A stretch of DNA of 64,000 nt from Mesorhizobium sp. 131-2-1 (GTDB taxonomy: Bacteria > Pseudomonadota > Alphaproteobacteria > Rhizobiales > Rhizobiaceae), in assembly GCF_016756535.1 (NCBI RefSeq), contig NZ_AP023247.1:1116001-1180000 (forward strand), read 5' to 3'. This document shows positions 42,493-50,519 of this stretch, piece after piece (the first letter of the stretch is position 1; each line of letters opens with the position of its first letter). Under the pieces are notes generated by a model. That model was not told the origin of the DNA and made no database searches. It worked only from the letters and a program-made list of their open reading frames with translations. The position numbers and the translations under genes are program-made.

Positions 42493-44073
42493 TCAATAGT
42501 GCGCGTAGCCGCTCAAAGGGCATCTCTGCGACGCCGGTATCTCAAAGGGGCCGTCAATGCCGCGGCAGGTATGGAACCCGGACTTTCGCGCCGCCGGCTT
42601 GGCAGGCTTCGACTTCGCCGCCGGTCGTGGATTTGCCGCTTCGCGTTGCTGTTCACGTTTCGGCTTGGCGCGGACCACCGGCTGCGGTTTCCGCGTCTTC
42701 TGCGGGGCGGCGGTGTCCTGCTTCTTCGCCTCGGCTTCCGATGCCCGCTGGGCGCGATAGGTCTTCAGGACGTCCTCGGAATCGAGTTTCAGGCGGGCAT
42801 ATTGCGTTGGGGTGAGGAAGGCGGTCGGGGACAGGCCGTTCGCTTCCTGCCACAAGCCGATGGCCCGGCGCGTCTTAGCGCCGAGAGCGCCGTCTGCGCC
42901 GTCCAGATCATAGCCGAGCGCCAGCAGCCTTTCCTGCAGGTCGACCTTTTGTTGACGATCAAGCCCGATCGCGCTCTCCGTCAATTCCGTGCCGGCGGTC
43001 GCCGCCGGAGCTTCCGTCGTCGATCTCGCCGTGTCGCTTTCCGTCGTGACGACAATTGTCGGCTTCTTGAGCTGATCCAGGTTGAGACGCGCCAGATCCG
43101 CGAATGCCCCGTTCGGAAATTGCTGCAGATAGGCTTCGTAGTGGGCAACCGTATTGCGCTTGGAAGCCTCGTCCCAGACGCGCTGCTCGACTTCCCATCC
43201 GCGAGTTTCCGTCCCGGCGACCTGGGTTTGAGGCTCGCTGCGAGAAGGCTGAGCAGGTGGAGCCGCTGGCACCGGCGCCTGCGGCCCGAGGAAGACCTCG
43301 CGGCCGAGCGAAGCATTGTGCCACGGCCGCTGGCGCCCGTTGGTCTCGGCCGCCACCTCGCCGCGCACGCGGGTCAGCGCGCTCTGGATCTCGACGCCGG
43401 GTTCGGCGAGATGCCTGGCAAGAGAGGTCGTATAGGGGCTGTTGGCTCCATCGCCGTCGTAGGACACGGCGCCGGGGTCGGTCGCAAAGGCGATCAGCAC
43501 GCCCCCGGTGCCGACATCCGTCGGGCTGATATTGATCGGCGCCAGCCCCGGCGCCGTGGCCGAGCGGCTCTTCGGCAGCGAAGCCGCCAATGTCCTCGCC
43601 AGGGGATTGTCGCGGCAGGCGTCGAGGATAACGATGCCGACGGCCGGATCGGGCGGCAGTGCGGCAAGCAATTCGTCGATCTGGATGGTGCGCGTCTTGA
43701 GATGCGCCGGCGCCGTCAGCTCGGCGTCGACCGGAATGAGGTAGTTCTTGCCGTTCACCTGCATGCCGTGGCCGGCATAATAGATGAGCGCCGTGTCCGT
43801 ATCGTAGGAGGCCTCGGTGAACCTGTTCAGCCGGTCGCGCATGCCGGCATAGTCAAGGTCGATGCCTTCGATGACATTGAACCCGGCCCGCCGCAGCGTT
43901 TCGGCCATCAGGCGCGCATCGCTTGCCGGGTTGGGCAGCGCCGGCGCGTAGACATATTTGCTGTTGCCGATGACCAGGGCGACCCGCTTGCCATCAGCGG
44001 CAAAGGCGCCTGGCTGCAGCAAACCGGCCGCGGCCAGAAAGAACAAACCAACAATGGTCGCCCAGAACCTCAT
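42493..44073 (-). CDS. caspase-like (peptidase C14) secreted protein
   Basis: 526 residues. A Sec signal peptide (about 1-25: MRFWATIVGLFFLAAAGL ... AFA) precedes a caspase-like domain with His in YYAGHGMQ (His102) and Cys in ILDACRDNP (Cys153), the catalytic dyad. After a Pro-rich hinge comes a segment (about 400-450) with QKVDLQERLLALGYDLDGAD and ALGAKTRRAIGLWQ, matching a peptidoglycan-binding-1-type helical repeat, then a Lys/Pro-rich tail ending in a small Cys-containing C-terminus. Rhizobial orthocaspase-like proteins of this type are common; their targets are unknown. GTG 44082 is an alternative start. Confidence 0.82.
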   Translation of the reverse strand: MRFWATIVGLFFLAAAGLLQPGAFAADGKRVALVIGNSKYVYAPALPNPASDARLMAETLRRAGFNVIEGIDLDYAGMRDRLNRFTEASYDTDTALIYYAGHGMQVNGKNYLIPVDAELTAPAHLKTRTIQIDELLAALPPDPAVGIVILDACRDNPLARTLAASLPKSRSATAPGLAPINISPTDVGTGGVLIAFATDPGAVSYDGDGANSPYTTSLARHLAEPGVEIQSALTRVRGEVAAETNGRQRPWHNASLGREVFLGPQAPVPAAPPAQPSRSEPQTQVAGTETRGWEVEQRVWDEASKRNTVAHYEAYLQQFPNGAFADLARLNLDQLKKPTIVVTTESDTARSTTEAPAATAGTELTESAIGLDRQQKVDLQERLLALGYDLDGADGALGAKTRRAIGLWQEANGLSPTAFLTPTQYARLKLDSEDVLKTYRAQRASEAEAKKQDTAAPQKTRKPQPVVRAKPKREQQREAANPRPAAKSKPAKPAARKSGFHTCRGIDGPFEIPASQRCPLSGYAHY

Positions 44074-44565
44074 CGCTCGCACTCGCCATCAAGTCGCGGC
44101 TCTGCCAGCTAGTTTCACTCATGGATTGGTCCTTCCATGAAATATAGCACATTGACGGCGGAATGTGCGCCTTTCGTCGGGCGGTTGCCTAGGCGGTCGA
44201 GGCAAAGTGCCTGGGCGACATGGTGTCATGCCTACGGTGGAAAGCGCGGGAGAAGAACCCGCCATAGCGGTGGCGTGATCTTGAAGTTCAGACAACTTGA
44301 GCGGCAGGCTCCAGACATGCAGTCGTCGCCGGACGCCCTGTCTGCCCAGACCACGTTTCCCGATCGTAAAGGCGCATTCCTGGCCGGCAGTTGCCGAACG
44401 CCGATCGGCACGAGCCAAGTTCTGCTGAATTTTTCACCTTTGTCCCCCCGCCGCGGCGAAATTCCTACAAAAGGTATGCTCGGGAAGCTCTAGGTACGAC
44501 GCTGCTGGGGACATGGGTACCCAGCGCAGGTTTTGAGGGCTGTCAGCCCCGGGTGGAATCCACGA
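44074..44565. other. 492-bp divergent intergenic region
   Basis: Between the caspase-like gene (leftward) and the ammonia-lyase homologue (rightward). No credible gene in either direction. AT-rich pieces near 44115-44155 and 44428-44480 probably carry the two promoters. No palindromic operator was noticed. Confidence 0.35.
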
Positions 44566-46101
44566 ATGACAATAATCATCGACAATGCCGCAAACTGGCG
44601 CGACATCGCGCGTGTGGGAGACGGCGAAAAGCTGGAGTTGGCGCCGGCGGCATGGGATCGCATCGCGTATGCGAACCTCATCGTGGGAAGCCTCGTCGAA
44701 AAGGGCATTCGCGCCTACGGCGTGAATACCGGGGTCGGAGCGCTTGCAAGCCAGGTGGTGGCGCCAGCCCTGCAGCAGAAGCTGTCGCGCAACATCATTC
44801 TCAGCCACGCCTGCGGCGTTGGCGAGCTGGTGCCCGAGCGCAGCATCCGGGCCGTCATTGCCGCGCAGGTGGCAAATTTCGCGCATGGCCATTCGGGCAT
44901 CCGGCCAGAGATCGTCCGCAATCTGCTCGCTTTCCTCGAGCGGAACTGCGTACCGGATGTTCCTTCGCGGGGATCGGCAGGATATCTCACCCACAATGCC
45001 CATATAGCACTGGTGCTGATCGGCGAGGGCAGGGCAAGCGTCGCCGGGCGCAGGATGAGTGGTCGCCAGGCGCTGGCCGAGATCGGCCTGGAGCCGCTGG
45101 TTCTGGGCGCCAAGGAAGGCTTGAGCCTCGTCAACGGCACGGCATGCGCAACCGGCCTGACAAGCATCGCACTGGTTCGCGCCGAGCGTCTGCTGTGCTG
45201 GGCCGATGCCGCGGCGGCGCTTACGCTGGAAGCCGCCGGCGGGCAGATGGCGGCCTTCGACGAACATGTGCTTGCCATGAGACCTTCGCCCGGGATCCAG
45301 GCAGTTGGTGCTTCATTGCGGCGCCTGCTCGACGGCAGCGGGCTGATCGCGGTGGCGCACGGCAGTCGTACGCAAGATGCGCTCAGCCTTCGCGCGGTGC
45401 CGCATGTGCATGGCGCGGCGAGAGAGGTGCTGGAGCGCTCCGCGCAACTGGTCGATCGCGAACTGGCTTCGGTAACCGACAATCCCGCCGTGGCTGGCAC
45501 GCCCGATAACCCGCAGGTATTCTCGCAGGCGCATCCGGTTGCGCCGGCGCTCGGGCAGACCGCCGACGGCTTGACGATCGCGTTGGCTCAGGTTGCGGCG
45601 ATGAGCGAACGTCGCATCGACCGCCTGGTCAATCCGTTGGTCAACAATCTGCCGCCATTCCTCGCCGCTGAAGGCGGCTGCAACTCGGGCTTCATGATCG
45701 CCCAGTACACCGCCACTTCGTTAAGCAACGTCAATCGGCGCCTTGCCGCGCCGGCAGCAACCGACGGTGGCGTCACATCCGGCTTGCAGGAAGATTTCCT
45801 GGCGCACCCAACCGTGGCGGCCAACAAGCTTTTGGCCGTCATCGACAACGCCGAATATATTCTGGCGATCGAACTCATGGCAGCCGCGCAGGCGCATGAT
45901 TTCCTGTCCGACCGCGCGGCACGGGCGCCAGGCACCGATGCCATCTATCGTGCCATCCGCCAACGCGTTGCGCACTACAGCGACGATCGCCCGCTGTCCT
46001 GGGACATGGAAATGCTGCGCGACTTCATCCGCCAAGCCGATGTGACGCAGTGCAAGACAGATGTCGGGAGAGGCTCCGAGCCGCGCGCCTACGCGCCTTG
46101 A
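44566..46101 (+). CDS. HAL/PAL-family ammonia-lyase homologue lacking the MIO triad
   Basis: 511 residues, normal length for histidine/phenylalanine ammonia-lyases. Conserved family segments are YGVNTGVG (with the catalytic-loop Tyr51), SRNIILSHACGVGE, VNGTACATGL, SVTDNPAV and AQYTATSLSNVNRRL. The MIO cofactor normally forms from Ala-Ser-Gly in GSVGASGDLAPLAH; here the site reads GSAGYLTHNAH (136-146), three residues shorter and with SAG in place of ASG, so no dehydrated Ser exists. Standard MIO chemistry is therefore unlikely. No hut genes are adjacent. It could be a non-lyase enzyme or binding protein. The start ATG 44566 gives MTIIIDNAANW. Confidence 0.85.
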   Translation: MTIIIDNAANWRDIARVGDGEKLELAPAAWDRIAYANLIVGSLVEKGIRAYGVNTGVGALASQVVAPALQQKLSRNIILSHACGVGELVPERSIRAVIAAQVANFAHGHSGIRPEIVRNLLAFLERNCVPDVPSRGSAGYLTHNAHIALVLIGEGRASVAGRRMSGRQALAEIGLEPLVLGAKEGLSLVNGTACATGLTSIALVRAERLLCWADAAAALTLEAAGGQMAAFDEHVLAMRPSPGIQAVGASLRRLLDGSGLIAVAHGSRTQDALSLRAVPHVHGAAREVLERSAQLVDRELASVTDNPAVAGTPDNPQVFSQAHPVAPALGQTADGLTIALAQVAAMSERRIDRLVNPLVNNLPPFLAAEGGCNSGFMIAQYTATSLSNVNRRLAAPAATDGGVTSGLQEDFLAHPTVAANKLLAVIDNAEYILAIELMAAAQAHDFLSDRAARAPGTDAIYRAIRQRVAHYSDDRPLSWDMEMLRDFIRQADVTQCKTDVGRGSEPRAYAP

Positions 46102-46282
46102 TGCCTGTGGACTTTGCCCACGCCCCTCTCTCCCCAATGGGGAGGATGCGTCTGTTGCGGGAGAGAGTCCAGAGAGGCTTAGCTACGGCTAAAGGGGCGG
46201 TTAAGCAGCCAGTAGTGCCAGTCCGAGACCAACGCCCATGAGGGAGCTTGAAGGGGCGGCTTTTGCCGGCCCTCTAACGTTC

Positions 46283-46624
46283 TCAATCGTCCCAGCCACC
46301 ATCGTCTTCGTCATCGTAAAGCGGCGCGTAGTCGGGAACGACCCGGACAATCGGCCGCTGACGTTCGTAGCGCCAGTAGTATTCATCTGGCGGCTGCGGC
46401 ACATAGGTCCGATAGGCACGCTGGTAATAGCGCTGATCCTTCCAGTGTTTTTTGTGCATTTTGTGCGGGCGCACGCAGTAGCCGTCACGGGTTAGGTACG
46501 CGCATGTCACTCGCGCCTCTTGGACGAGACCGCCATGGGCCGGAGCGCCAACGGTCAACGGCGCCGCTTGGGTGCCGGTCAGAGACAAAAGCGTGCCGGC
46601 CAAGGCAAAAACAGGCAGTTTCAT
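46283..46624 (-). CDS. small secreted protein of unknown function
   Basis: 113 residues with a typical Sec signal peptide (MKLPVFALAGTLLSLTGTQA, cut probably after ...TQA). The mature part has two Cys (VTCAYLTRDGYCVR), then a His/Lys/Tyr-rich and acidic tail ending in D/E/W residues. GGAGA is 6 nt upstream of ATG 46624. A perfect 20-bp palindrome lies 52-71 bp upstream. Not recognised further. Confidence 0.65.
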   Translation of the reverse strand: MKLPVFALAGTLLSLTGTQAAPLTVGAPAHGGLVQEARVTCAYLTRDGYCVRPHKMHKKHWKDQRYYQRAYRTYVPQPPDEYYWRYERQRPIVRVVPDYAPLYDDEDDGGWDD

Positions 46625-46948
46625 TCACGTCTCCGTTGTTTCAGGTTATGGCCGAACAACACTTCGATTTCGGGCGATTTTGGGCGCCCAAAATCACTTT
46701 GTTTTTCCGCCGTACATCTGTCCGCTGATTCACCGGCCGTGCCGCGCGATCATCGCTAGATGATCCGCAAGGCGGCCCGCCACCCGCGCGGCGGGGTAGG
46801 CCAGCGAGTGTCGGGCCTAACCGGTGGGCCTTTGGTCGGGGGGCGCCGCCGGCTGAGCCATTCTAGGCCCATTCATGCATTATTGCTAATTTAGTAAAAT
46901 TCTCATGTTCCGTTTCCACCACGGCCAGATCGGCCGGGGCCGAGAGTT
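46625..46948. other. 324-bp intergenic region with palindrome
   Basis: Contains the 20-bp perfect palindrome at 46676-46695, a GC-rich imperfect repeat around 46780-46860 and an AT-rich stretch at 46870-46910. No gene is supported. The right edge leads into the ligase fragment. Confidence 0.45.
46676..46695. promoter_or_regulatory. perfect 20-bp palindrome
   Basis: GATTTTGGGCGCCCAAAATC is its own reverse complement over all 20 positions. It lies upstream of the secreted-protein gene starting at 46624 and may be a regulator-binding site for it. Confidence 0.5.
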
Positions 46949-47098
46949 GTGTCTGTGCGCAAACGAGCGAGTACTGGCATTGGCCGGCTGGAATTTGTCG
47001 AGCCGTTGATGCCGACCCTGGTGGAGAAACCGCCTGAAGGGGATGGCTGGATTCACGAGGACAAGTTTGATGGCTACCGCTCCCAGATCGTCAGGGGC
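46949..47098 (+). pseudogene. DNA ligase D fragment
   Basis: A frame of about 50 codons from GTG 46949 encodes FVEPLMPTLVEKPPEGDGWI and then HEDKFDGYRSQIV. This is the opening of the ATP-dependent ligase domain of LigD, with the motif I active-site K in DKFDGYR (usually KYDGYR or KHDGYR). Homology ends near 47098, where the frame runs into the antisense of the next gene, so this is a truncated remnant. A functional short ligase fragment is very unlikely. Confidence 0.7.
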
Positions 47099-47110
47099 GC
47101 AACTAAAGGC

Positions 47111-47491
47111 CTATATGGCATCTGCTGGGGCGAAGAAGCAGTTTTCGTCTTCCTCGGTCGGATGCAGACAGATGTGAAAATTGTCGTCGCCGGACGGGAT
47201 GACACTGTCGTAGGGAACGAAGTATCGGTCTTGATGAGTGACCTTTTGATGGTCGCCCGGCCGCAAGATGATCACGTACCCATCGGGCCGTGGTGTCACG
47301 GTTATGCTGGGGATCTTTCCGCACTCACCCGTGACCTGGTCACCATGGCAGCAAGCCGGTGGGTAGGTCCAATGGCTGTCGGCGTCGTGGGCAAGTGCAG
47401 AACCATCGTCCAGCGCTGCAGCCGCGGCTATCACGCCTGCCAGCTCCGCCACGTGCCGCGATCCGACCCCATGCACCGGAATGGTCCACAA
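47111..47491 (-). CDS. small rhizobial protein, possibly secreted; start uncertain
   Basis: About 126 residues as drawn from TTG 47491. The body SHWTYPPACCHGDQVTG ... ITVTPRPDGYVIILRPGDH ... HICLHPTEEDENCFFAPAD, with paired Cys, resembles a family of small rhizobial hypothetical proteins that carry an N-terminal signal peptide. Here the upstream part (LAGVIAAAAALDDGSALAHD) is only signal-like and interrupted by acidic residues, so the true start may be elsewhere or the leader may be damaged. Function unknown. Confidence 0.5.
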   Translation of the reverse strand: MWTIPVHGVGSRHVAELAGVIAAAAALDDGSALAHDADSHWTYPPACCHGDQVTGECGKIPSITVTPRPDGYVIILRPGDHQKVTHQDRYFVPYDSVIPSGDDNFHICLHPTEEDENCFFAPADAI

Positions 47492-47801
47492 ACGGCGACC
47501 GTTGTCGTCAAGGCCAGATTATACACCCATTTAGCAATCACTAATGCGAAAAAGGCGCTGCCGACCAGCGGCCCCAGGTGCGCAAATGTACAGAATTTAC
47601 CAATGACGGATGCTGCGGAACAAAATCTAACATCCGCCGTTTTTGGCCCTAAGCCGGATGTCCGTTGACCCGCTCCAATCCGGCGATTCCTGTGTCAAAG
47701 GCCCGCTGCCTACGCCCTGGCGGCGGGCCATCTCAGTGAAGCAGGGACAGAGGCGCCCGTGCCGGGCCATATGCCGCGCCGGATCTCGGGCTTTACGATT
47801 C
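47492..47801. other. 310-bp intergenic region
   Basis: No credible gene. It contains an imperfect GGCCCGCTGCC / GGCGGCGGGCC hairpin at about 47700-47730, downstream of the leftward gene 47802-48137 and possibly its terminator, though the T-run is weak. Confidence 0.35.
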
Positions 47802-48137
47802 TTAAATACGAACTCTATTCGCGACGGCAGGCCTGCCTCTTAGGTCTGACCCCGGCAAGCGATTGTCGCCTACAACGCGATCGGCGGCCGATAGCTTTGG
47901 CGGAGTGAAATGACCGGTAGCGCCGATCTCGCCTAGCCAATCCTCGTAGCCAGTGTTCATTTTCGATTTCAGGACGTCAGGCTGGACGATCCCGGACTGA
48001 AACAGGCTCAAGAGCCGCCGGGAGAAATGGTCCTTGGCGGGATGACCTTCCGGGATTCCCGCCTCAGTGCAGTAGTCGTTGAGAACCGTTCTAAGCATCA
48101 TGACTTGCTGGGAATTGATAGGGCTATCGCCGGACAT
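47802..48137 (-). CDS. hypothetical protein
   Basis: 111 residues, mostly helical. ATG 48137 has AGGAG 8 nt upstream, a good ribosome-binding site. The core (VMMLRTVLNDYCTEAGIPEG, SRRLLSLFQSGI) resembles short hypothetical proteins I associate with Mesorhizobium, usually ending soon after a W in a GYEDWL segment; here the C-terminal ~40 residues extend further. No function recognised. Confidence 0.6.
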   Translation of the reverse strand: MSGDSPINSQQVMMLRTVLNDYCTEAGIPEGHPAKDHFSRRLLSLFQSGIVQPDVLKSKMNTGYEDWLGEIGATGHFTPPKLSAADRVVGDNRLPGSDLRGRPAVANRVRI

Positions 48138-48447
48138 TGCGCTTTCTCCTCATGGGGCGAAAGCTTGATCGACTCTTCCAAGCGCCAACGCCCGTTCAGT
48201 TGGTCAGCGACATGCCCTCTGTAAGCTTTAGTCAGGGATTAGCGAGTCAAATCGGGCGTAGGCGATATATCTTTCCAACCGACGGAACGTTTGTACTCGC
48301 CTGGGTGTTATCACCATGATCCCCGCATAGGGATCATAACGGGCCTTGCCCCCTCTTGGCCCGAGTTTGAGTCCGCTGTCTCTCGGAAGTGCCCAGTCTG
48401 CGCAACCTTTGCGCTTTTGGAGCCGTCGACAGCGGACCCGACGCATT
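48138..48447. other. 310-bp region with a doubtful reading frame
   Basis: A 72-codon leftward frame (48228-48446) exists but lacks a good ribosome-binding site and has no recognisable domain. An inverted repeat ATGATCCC-N6-GGGATCAT lies at 48316-48337 inside it. I do not call a gene here with confidence. Confidence 0.3.
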
Positions 48448-48621
48448 TCAGAGATCGCTCACGCCACGGCCGAAGAAAGCGCCAGCGATACAGAAGGTAG
48501 ACACCCAGGCTCCCATCGGCAGGCAAGTGGCCATGCCGATCATATCGCGCTCGCGGTAGCGCCAGACGGCGCTGGCGAGCATCAGACATGCGAGCGCGGC
48601 AATGTAGAGTGGGACCAACAT
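48448..48621 (-). CDS. small membrane protein (57 residues)
   Basis: ATG 48621 to TGA 48448 encodes MLVPLYIAALACLMLASAVW and continues with a second hydrophobic stretch (ATCLPMGAWVSTFCIAGAFF), so two membrane helices separated by RYRERDMIG. The start lies one base after the stop of the preceding gene (TAGGATG), a sign of coupled translation. No homologue recognised. Confidence 0.6.
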   Translation of the reverse strand: MLVPLYIAALACLMLASAVWRYRERDMIGMATCLPMGAWVSTFCIAGAFFGRGVSDL

Positions 48622-48622
48622 C

Positions 48623-48940
48623 CTAGTTCATTCTGCAGGTCCAATTTCTCGCGAGATAGGCGATGATTTCGTCGGTCTCATCCGGCGAGCTCATCTCAGG
48701 CAGCGCAGCCCTTTCGAGCGTTGTGGCCGACGGCATCGATTGCACTAGGCTGAGCAGTTGTGGACTGCACGCGAAGATTATCATCTTTGCCATCACATCG
48801 TTGCGCGCGCATGAGGTAGGCAACAACCTGGCCATGGTCGCTGCAAGACAGGCCTCATAGGCTTCCCTTGGCGTTTCTGCCTTGGCGGCGCCGACTGAAA
48901 CAGCACCGACAATCAAGAGACATAGCGCCGCCCTGGTCAT
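48623..48940 (-). CDS. small secreted protein of unknown function
   Basis: 105 residues from ATG 48940 with a clear signal peptide (MTRAALCLLIVGAVSVGAAKA). The mature part has four Cys (ACLAA, SCARN, ACSPQ, TCRMN) that could form two disulfides in the periplasm. It begins 7 nt after the preceding gene and ends one base before the next, so it is the middle gene of a three-gene leftward operon. Confidence 0.65.
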   Translation of the reverse strand: MTRAALCLLIVGAVSVGAAKAETPREAYEACLAATMARLLPTSCARNDVMAKMIIFACSPQLLSLVQSMPSATTLERAALPEMSSPDETDEIIAYLARNWTCRMN

Positions 48941-48947
48941 GGTGCGG

Positions 48948-49373
48948 TCAGGGGCTCGTGTAGTTGCCGTCAACGACGCCACCGAGTTTCTCGTTAAGGC
49001 TTCCCTTTATGATGGCTACGCCCTTGCCGTGGGTGTCGGCCGCATCGCAATACGCGGCGATCGCGATGCTCAGTCGCCCCTCGTGGCCGGCATCCCTCCA
49101 TCTTTCGGTCGAGACGTGTACGAATATTTGAGGTCCGCTGAAATCGGTGGCGTCGCTGCGCCTGATGCTGTCTATCGTGTTATCCCACGAAGCAAGCACA
49201 GCTTTCGCGTTGATCTTGGCGCAGTCTCCGTAGACTCCGGCATTGACGCCCGAAGCAACAACACCATCGGTAGAGTTCGCGCTGCCCGTCGCACTCCTGT
49301 TATGGCCCTTGAACATCCAAACAAGGCCGATCGCGACGACAGCGACGGCCGCAATCCTTGTCCTTTCGCCCAT
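48948..49373 (-). CDS. membrane-anchored hypothetical protein
   Basis: 141 residues from ATG 49373. One N-terminal membrane segment (RIAAVAVVAIGLVWMF) is followed by a probably periplasmic domain with ASGVNAGVYGDCAKINAKAV and WRDAGHEGRLSIAIAAYCDA. First gene of a compact leftward operon with the two following small genes. A 30-bp leader-like sequence 48 bp upstream is duplicated before the gene at 49466-49690. No function recognised. Confidence 0.6.
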   Translation of the reverse strand: MGERTRIAAVAVVAIGLVWMFKGHNRSATGSANSTDGVVASGVNAGVYGDCAKINAKAVLASWDNTIDSIRRSDATDFSGPQIFVHVSTERWRDAGHEGRLSIAIAAYCDAADTHGKGVAIIKGSLNEKLGGVVDGNYTSP

Positions 49374-49420
49374 ACTTCGACGCCCCCTCACGTTGCGCCA
49401 AGGATGCAGCGCAAGCTTCG

Positions 49421-49450
49421 CCCCGCAAGGGCGCCCTTGACGATTCCAGC
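49421..49450 (-). repeat. duplicated 30-bp leader element, copy A
   Basis: Matches 49755-49784 at 28 of 30 positions (shared core CCCCGCAAGGGCGC, then CTTGACGATT). It lies 48 bp upstream of the start codon at 49373. Confidence 0.6.
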
Positions 49451-49465
49451 GAACGGAAGCGTCGC

Positions 49466-49690
49466 TTACTTCTTGGCCATTAACCGCTGCACCAGCACGG
49501 TTGAGACGCGGCCGATCAGGATCGCAATGCCGATTACGATCGGCACATATACCCGTGCATTCCATTCTTCGGCCTTGCAGAGCTTTACAAGCAGGAGAGC
49601 CAAGGGAAGCCCCACCAGAAGAACGCCAAGGGCCTGCGGACGTCTCTTTTTAAGGCGCTCGATATTTGCCTCTTGTTCTGGCGTATACAT
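49466..49690 (-). CDS. small membrane protein (74 residues)
   Basis: From ATG 49690 with GAGGGG 8 nt upstream. A charged N-terminus (MYTPEQEANIERLKKRR) precedes two hydrophobic segments (ALGVLLVGLPLALLLVKL and VYVPIVIGIAILIG) and a basic end. Likely an inner-membrane hairpin. Copy B of the 30-bp leader element is 65 bp upstream. Function unknown. Confidence 0.6.
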   Translation of the reverse strand: MYTPEQEANIERLKKRRPQALGVLLVGLPLALLLVKLCKAEEWNARVYVPIVIGIAILIGRVSTVLVQRLMAKK

Positions 49691-49754
49691 GGCAAAAGCC
49701 CCTCTGTTCCCCGCCGAAACGTCGCGCAACAACGGCGTGTGCGCAAGTCGGCTC

Positions 49755-49784
49755 CCCCGCAAGGGCGCGCTTGACGATTTCAGC
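49755..49784 (-). repeat. duplicated 30-bp leader element, copy B
   Basis: Second copy of the element at 49421-49450 with two mismatches. It lies 65 bp upstream of the start codon at 49690, in the same orientation and place as copy A before its own gene. Confidence 0.6.
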
Positions 49785-49808
49785 CCCGGCAGCGACACGA
49801 CGCCGAGC

Positions 49809-50519
49809 CTATGGCTCGCTGCAGGGCCAATCTTCAGGCCTCGTCAAGCCAGAAGGCAACTCGGTCCGGGCGTCTCCGCAAGCCATGTTGAGCTGCCACT
49901 GGGATAGACCCGCCGAATTGGAAAGATCGAGGCCCTCGATACGGGTCAGAAAGAAAAAAGCGCGGTCAAAGTCTATCGGCGCGGTGAACGTCGCTCCTCG
50001 GAAGTCCGCCCGCGCGAGATTGGCAAACGAAAAGCGGCTGCCGCTGATATCGGCGTCATGGAACTGCGCTCGCCCCAATTCCGCCTTTGTGAAATCAACA
50101 TTGGTCAGATTGGCGTCCTGGAAATTCGAGCGCTGCACTTCCGCGCTCGTAAACACAGCGCCCTGCGCGTCCATATGGCTGAAGTCGGTCCTGTAGGCCT
50201 CGATTTTGTCGAACCGGGCGCCTTTGGCGATCGAGTCGGCCAGGGAAGCACGCACGAGCGTTGCCTTCTCAAAATTTGCCGCAAGGAGATTGCTGTTCCT
50301 GAGGTCGGTCGAAGTGAAATCAACACCGATCAGGTTCGCCCCGCTCAGGTCCCGTCCTTTTAGGATGAGAAGCTTTTTGTCACAGTCCTGCCAATTGACG
50401 CCAGGCGTCGCGGCTGCGTCGCAATTTTGAGCGGCAGTGGCGTTCTGCCAAGCAAATACAATGCAAACCGCCAGAACCAAGCCGGATGTGCCGTAAGCTC
50501 TGGTTCGTGTCAAAGTCAT
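49809..50519 (-). CDS. secreted pentapeptide-repeat protein
   Basis: 236 residues. A signal peptide (about 12-30: SGLVLAVCIVFAW ... ATA) precedes pentapeptide repeats of the A(D/N)LXX type: LSGANLIGVDF, NFEKATLVRASL, NFQDANLTNVDF, FANLARADFRGATF, about 20 units in a row (about 55-200), which should fold as a right-handed quadrilateral beta-helix. The Cys-flanked ends (NWQDCDKK, MACGDA, WPCSEP) may cap it with disulfides. Such proteins can bind DNA gyrase, but the exported type is of unknown role. Start ATG 50519. Confidence 0.8.
   Translation of the reverse strand: MTLTRTRAYGTSGLVLAVCIVFAWQNATAAQNCDAAATPGVNWQDCDKKLLILKGRDLSGANLIGVDFTSTDLRNSNLLAANFEKATLVRASLADSIAKGARFDKIEAYRTDFSHMDAQGAVFTSAEVQRSNFQDANLTNVDFTKAELGRAQFHDADISGSRFSFANLARADFRGATFTAPIDFDRAFFFLTRIEGLDLSNSAGLSQWQLNMACGDARTELPSGLTRPEDWPCSEP

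Noticed and set aside
46238..46495. Rightward 85-codon hydrophobic frame
   Set aside because: It is antisense to the signal-peptide-bearing gene 46283-46624, which has a proper ribosome-binding site; the hydrophobicity is a mirror effect.
48228..48446. Leftward 72-codon frame
   Set aside because: No good ribosome-binding site, no recognised domain and an internal inverted repeat; kept only as a doubtful note.
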